Source: BOG-908 sp964242035 (GTDB lineage: Bacteria > Pseudomonadota > Alphaproteobacteria > Acetobacterales > Acetobacteraceae). From it: a stretch of 8,690 bases of DNA. The stretch lies in contig CAXTCL010000163.1 in the NCBI GenBank assembly GCA_964242035.1, forward strand, positions 1-8,690, read 5' to 3'. The position numbers were made by a program, and so were the translations under genes. Shown piece by piece: positions 6,504 to 8,690 of this stretch; within the stretch, counting starts at the first letter, position 1; each line of letters starts with the position of its first letter. The notes under the pieces are model-generated. The model was not told the origin of the DNA and made no database searches. It was given only the letters and a program-made list of their open reading frames with translations.

Positions 6504-6884
6504 ATGGCTGAGATCGAAGACCGCCTGGTGCCCCGCGACGGGCTGAACAACTACAACATCGTGCTGGCGCGCATGGATCTTCCCACGCATGGCGGCGCGC
6601 AGTTCGCCTTCGCCGTCACCAATTCCATGCTGCCCGTGGCGGAACTCACGGTGAGTGTTCCGAATGCCGGCCAGAGCCTCGACCGCATGACGGTGGAGGC
6701 GCATGACGCGCTCATCGACATCCTGCGTCAGCTCACATTCCGCGCGGAGAAGGCGCGGCTGAACCATGACCGCAACGCTAGGCCTGTGGCGCGTCCGGAA
6801 GACGCTTTCACGATGGAGCGGGGCCGGGTCGCGGAACGCTGTGGGTTTGCTGCGGAGACTTTCATGGAGGCCGATGCCGAATAG
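6504..6884 (+). CDS. Hypothetical protein, 126 residues, family not recognised
   Basis: I do not recognise this protein. The product starts MAEIEDRLVPRDGLNNYNIV and looks soluble, with no signal peptide or membrane segment. A strand-rich first half (LNNYNIVLARMDL, QFAFAVTNSMLPVAELTVSVP) is followed by an amphipathic helix (MTVEAHDALIDILRQLTFRAEKARLNHD) and a charged tail ending FMEADAE. Use of G/C at third codon positions resembles the neighbours, which supports real coding. GGGGAG at 6488-6493, 10 bases before ATG 6504, supports this start. An ATG at 6453 would add 17 residues (MLAHNGKCNDRTGSIAQ) that look unlike a protein start of any kind I know, but it cannot be excluded. It stands alone between the SDR gene and a convergent TPR gene, with repeat copy 5 behind its stop. 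Confidence 0.7.
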   Translation: MAEIEDRLVPRDGLNNYNIVLARMDLPTHGGAQFAFAVTNSMLPVAELTVSVPNAGQSLDRMTVEAHDALIDILRQLTFRAEKARLNHDRNARPVARPEDAFTMERGRVAERCGFAAETFMEADAE

Positions 6885-6900
6885 GAGTGCCTGTCTGGGT

Positions 6901-6951
6901 AAGCAAACAGTCCTTTTCTGGGAAAAAGGACCAAACTTTTGCTTCCCCGCA
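6901..6951 (+). repeat. AT-rich hairpin repeat, copy 5 (variant stem)
   Basis: This copy lies between the convergent 3' ends of the hypothetical and TPR genes. It has the same orientation as copy 2 and the same order of parts: GCAA, hairpin, CAAACTTTT, CCCCGCA. Its hairpin is GTCCTTTT (6910-6917) with AAAAGGAC (6924-6931), instead of the CTTCTTTT-type stem of the other copies. Both arms changed together and pairing is kept. It could act as a weak bidirectional terminator for both genes. Confidence 0.75.
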
Positions 6952-7003
6952 TGTGTGGCGGCTGGGTTCTTTCTGAGAGCGTTTTCCTTGGGGGAGAGGT
7001 GAT

Positions 7004-8545
7004 TCAAGACGGCTTGTGTGCTGTTCGAGTGGCAAGTGTGTGGTCGTTGTCGTCTTCAGGCTCGGCAGCCTGACGGCGCGCCAGCTTGGTGATGGCGGCA
7101 TTGTGGGGGAAACGCTGCGCCAGGCGGCGGGCGCGTGCGGCGGCCTCGGCTGAGTCGCCACGGCGGCTGGCCAGCGTCACGTGCTGCCTGATGATGCGGA
7201 TGTCCTGCGGGAAGCGGACCAGGGCGGCGTCCGTGGCACGCTCGGCCGCCTCGTCCTGACCGGCGAGGCTCAGGCTGCGAAGGTAGGCCGCCTCCAGGAG
7301 CGGGCCCGGTTCGGCGCCGGCGCGGGCTGCTTCCAGCATCCTGACCGCCTCTTCGGGGCGGCCTTGCTCTTCCGCGACGCGGGCGCAGGCCATCGCGACA
7401 TCCTGGCTTGCAGGGAAGCGCTCGCGCCAGGGCTTGCCTTTCGCCTCGGCCTCGTCGAGACGGCCGGCTTCGCGCAGGACCTTGATCTCGGCGGCATACG
7501 CGGGCGCGAAATCGGGGAAGCGTCGCCGCACCGCGGCCAGCCCGGCCAGGACCTGGGGCATGCGCTCCAGGCGGCCAGAGCGGAGGCCGATGACCGACAG
7601 GGCGGCTTCAAGGGCGAGGGATGCGTCCTCGGGGAAGAGGGTGGTCAGTGCGCTCCAATGCGCGGCGGCCTCGGGCCACGCCTGGTTGCCGGCGGCCTCT
7701 CGGGCGGCGGCGAGGCGGAGGCTGCGGTCGTCCGGGAAGGTGGCCAGGCCTTCTGCCAGAAGGGTGCGGGTGATCTCGGGGTGCCGCCTGCGTAGGCTGA
7801 GCTGGACGGCGCGGACGTAGCCTTCGGAGGATTTTGGCTGGGCGGCGCGCAAGGCGGCCAGGGTTGCGTAAGCGCGGTCCGTGTTGCCGGCGGCTTCGGC
7901 GGCCTGTGCGGCTTCCTGGAGTAGGCCCGTGGCTTTGGGGAAGTTCTGCAGGCCGGCTTCGGCGGCGGCCAGGGCTTCCCGCGGGCGGGCGAGGGCGCGC
8001 AGCGCTTGGCTGGCGGCGGCGTAGGCGAGGGGTGTGGACGGGGTGAGGGCCTGCAGGCGCGTGGCGTAGGCGAGGGCTTGCGTGTGGTCTGCGCGGCGGC
8101 GGGCCAGAGCGAGGCCGGCGCGGACGTACCATTCCTGTTCGAGGTCCGGCGGGAGTAGGGCGAAGCGGGTCTCGGCTTCGGCGAAGCGGGCTTCGGCGAT
8201 GAGGGATTCTAGCTCGGTGCGTTGGGTGTTTGCGGGTGGCGGAGCTTGGGTGGGGTCTGGTTGGGGCGCGGTATGCCCGGCGATCGGGTGGGTGGGGTCG
8301 AGGTCGGGTTGGGTGGGGGCCGGTTCGCGATTAGGGGCGAGGTGTGCGGCTTCCTGGGTGGGGTGTTCCTGAGCGATTGCCTCTGGGGCGGTCTCGTCTG
8401 GAGCGGCAGCGTGTGGGGTGGTCGCTCCTGGGGCGGTCGCGGCTGAGACGGTCGCGCCTGGGGCGGGCGCTTCTGGGGCGATGGCGGGTTGGGGGGTGGG
8501 TTTGGGTTTGCGGAGGCCTAGCCAGGATAACATACGGGGCACCAT
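7004..8545 (-). CDS. TPR-repeat protein with proline/alanine-rich N-terminal tail
   Basis: The 513-residue product has two parts. Residues of about 14-110 are rich in Pro, Ala, Thr, Gln and Glu and are probably disordered; they include eight five-residue repeats at 18-57 (PQPAI, APEAP, APGAT, VSAAT and so on). Residues of about 112-490 are alpha-helical repeats of TPR type, recognisable from phrases such as AYAAASQALRALARPREALAAAEAGLQNFPKA, ACARVAEEQGRPEEAVRMLEAA and the repeated FP or TP at helix ends. TPR domains bind protein partners; the partner is unknown. No signal peptide or membrane span is visible. The first residues, MVPRMLSWLGLRKPKP, contain a second ATG (8533, MLSWLGL) that may be the true start; neither has a clear Shine-Dalgarno. 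It starts 49 bases after the stop of the upstream partial gene, so the two are probably co-transcribed. Relatives in this kind of organism are often adjacent to glycosyltransferase or sulfotransferase genes, but nothing here proves that. Confidence 0.85.
   Translation of the reverse strand: MVPRMLSWLGLRKPKPTPQPAIAPEAPAPGATVSAATAPGATTPHAAAPDETAPEAIAQEHPTQEAAHLAPNREPAPTQPDLDPTHPIAGHTAPQPDPTQAPPPANTQRTELESLIAEARFAEAETRFALLPPDLEQEWYVRAGLALARRRADHTQALAYATRLQALTPSTPLAYAAASQALRALARPREALAAAEAGLQNFPKATGLLQEAAQAAEAAGNTDRAYATLAALRAAQPKSSEGYVRAVQLSLRRRHPEITRTLLAEGLATFPDDRSLRLAAAREAAGNQAWPEAAAHWSALTTLFPEDASLALEAALSVIGLRSGRLERMPQVLAGLAAVRRRFPDFAPAYAAEIKVLREAGRLDEAEAKGKPWRERFPASQDVAMACARVAEEQGRPEEAVRMLEAARAGAEPGPLLEAAYLRSLSLAGQDEAAERATDAALVRFPQDIRIIRQHVTLASRRGDSAEAAARARRLAQRFPHNAAITKLARRQAAEPEDDNDHTLATRTAHKPS
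8286..8319 (+). other. G-run cluster in the TPR gene template strand
   Basis: Six runs of three or more G lie at 8286-8288, 8290-8292, 8294-8297, 8306-8308, 8311-8313 and 8315-8319, with one 8-base gap. They encode part of the proline-rich tail (DLDPTHP) on the other strand. A G-quadruplex is possible but only with a long loop; codon bias for Pro explains the runs equally well. Confidence 0.35.
8375..8494 (-). repeat. 15-bp tandem repeat, about eight degenerate units, in the TPR gene
   Basis: Eight consecutive 15-base units occupy 8375-8494, with the plus-strand pattern ggtcgc-cctggggc (for example 8420-8434, 8450-8464, 8465-8479). In frame they encode the pentapeptides PQPAI, APEAP, APGAT, VSAAT, APGAT, TPHAA, APDET and APEAI. 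The unit length is a multiple of three, so gain or loss of units would keep the reading frame. The outermost units are most diverged. Confidence 0.8.
8486..8506 (+). other. Canonical G-quadruplex motif near the TPR gene start
   Basis: Four G-runs (8486-8488, 8491-8496, 8498-8500, 8504-8506) are separated by loops of 2, 1 and 3 bases, meeting the usual G3-with-short-loops definition. The run lies on the template strand, about 40 bases inside the gene. On the coding strand it spells Lys-Pro-Lys-Pro-Thr-Pro-Gln-Pro, so amino-acid composition could account for it. Confidence 0.5.
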
Positions 8546-8594
8546 CGGGAACGGGACGAGGGGATCGTAGCAGGTGGGGGAGGTTGAGGCATCC

Positions 8595-8690
8595 TTACGC
8601 CAGGCGGTCCAGGGCGCGGTAGTACCAGGAGCCGGCGATGGTGAGGGGGAGGCGCAGGGCGCGGCCGCCTGGGAAGGGGAGGGAGGGGAG
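8595..8690 (-). CDS. 3' end of an unidentified gene (31 codons, runs off the window)
   Basis: Read on the minus strand from the window edge, an open frame encodes LPSLPFPGGRALRLPL then TIAGSWYYRALDRLA and a TAA at 8595-8597. It lies 49 bases upstream of the TPR gene in the same direction, with G/C-rich third positions as in its neighbours, so it is probably the tail of a co-transcribed gene. The fragment is too short for me to assign a family. It could also be a chance open frame, since only 93 coding bases are visible. Confidence 0.5.
   Translation of the reverse strand, partial: LPSLPFPGGRALRLPLTIAGSWYYRALDRLA

Noticed and set aside
4020..7007. A 995-codon open frame on the minus strand, opposite three genes
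   Set aside because: Its codons align exactly with the sense codons of the dihydroorotase, SDR and hypothetical genes, which all share one frame. Antisense stops would need sense TTA, CTA or TCA, which are rare in GC-rich genes. The translation is Arg/His-rich with no domain, so it is a shadow frame.
1..8690. CRISPR array, tRNA/rRNA, transposase, phage or defence genes
   Set aside because: None is visible. The repeats are intergenic hairpins without regular spacers, and all sizeable supported genes have housekeeping-like or unknown families with no defence or mobility domains.

Overview
The window looks like ordinary chromosomal DNA from a GC-rich alphaproteobacterium. An acetobacterium-like member of the Rhodospirillales is my best guess. 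That guess rests on the very high GC content of the genes, a DUF6481-type small protein (a family I associate with alphaproteobacteria), a dihydroorotase of the PRK09060 type, and short AT-rich hairpin repeats between GC-rich genes. It is inference from remembered patterns, not a database result. I see no tRNA, rRNA, CRISPR array, transposase, phage gene or recognisable defence system.

Layout, left to right. At 113-906 two minus-strand genes may form a small unit: a DUF6481-type charged helical protein (541-906), then a minimal OmpA-domain lipoprotein (113-499). A 197-bp divergent intergenic region follows. On the plus strand comes a tightly coupled pair, 1104-2618 (DUF1800) and 2620-3885 (DUF1501), separated by one base; both products carry export signals. 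Next on the plus strand are a dihydroorotase (4074-5396), a short-chain dehydrogenase/reductase (5484-6410) and an unrecognised 126-residue protein (6504-6884). These converge on a minus-strand TPR protein with a proline/alanine-rich N-terminal tail (7004-8545). The last 31 codons of another minus-strand gene (8595-8690) lie just upstream of the TPR gene, probably in the same transcript.

The most interesting non-coding signal is a family of about 45-bp AT-rich hairpin repeats. There are five copies: 57-103, 3886-3941, 3998-4040, 5397-5442 and 6901-6951. All lie in intergenic gaps, four of them directly behind a stop codon. The two best copies in the gene-end orientation combine a GC-containing hairpin plus T-run, which reads as an intrinsic terminator, with a second hairpin that overlaps it and cannot form at the same time. 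Copies at 3886 and 4040 face each other around a perfect small palindrome, like a BIME built from REP units. One copy (6901-6951) has a different stem sequence with matching changes on both arms, which suggests that the fold is under selection.

The protein genes have no evident shared pathway. The DUF1800/DUF1501 pair is a known but functionally unexplained exported module. Dihydroorotase belongs to pyrimidine synthesis, and the other genes appear unrelated.
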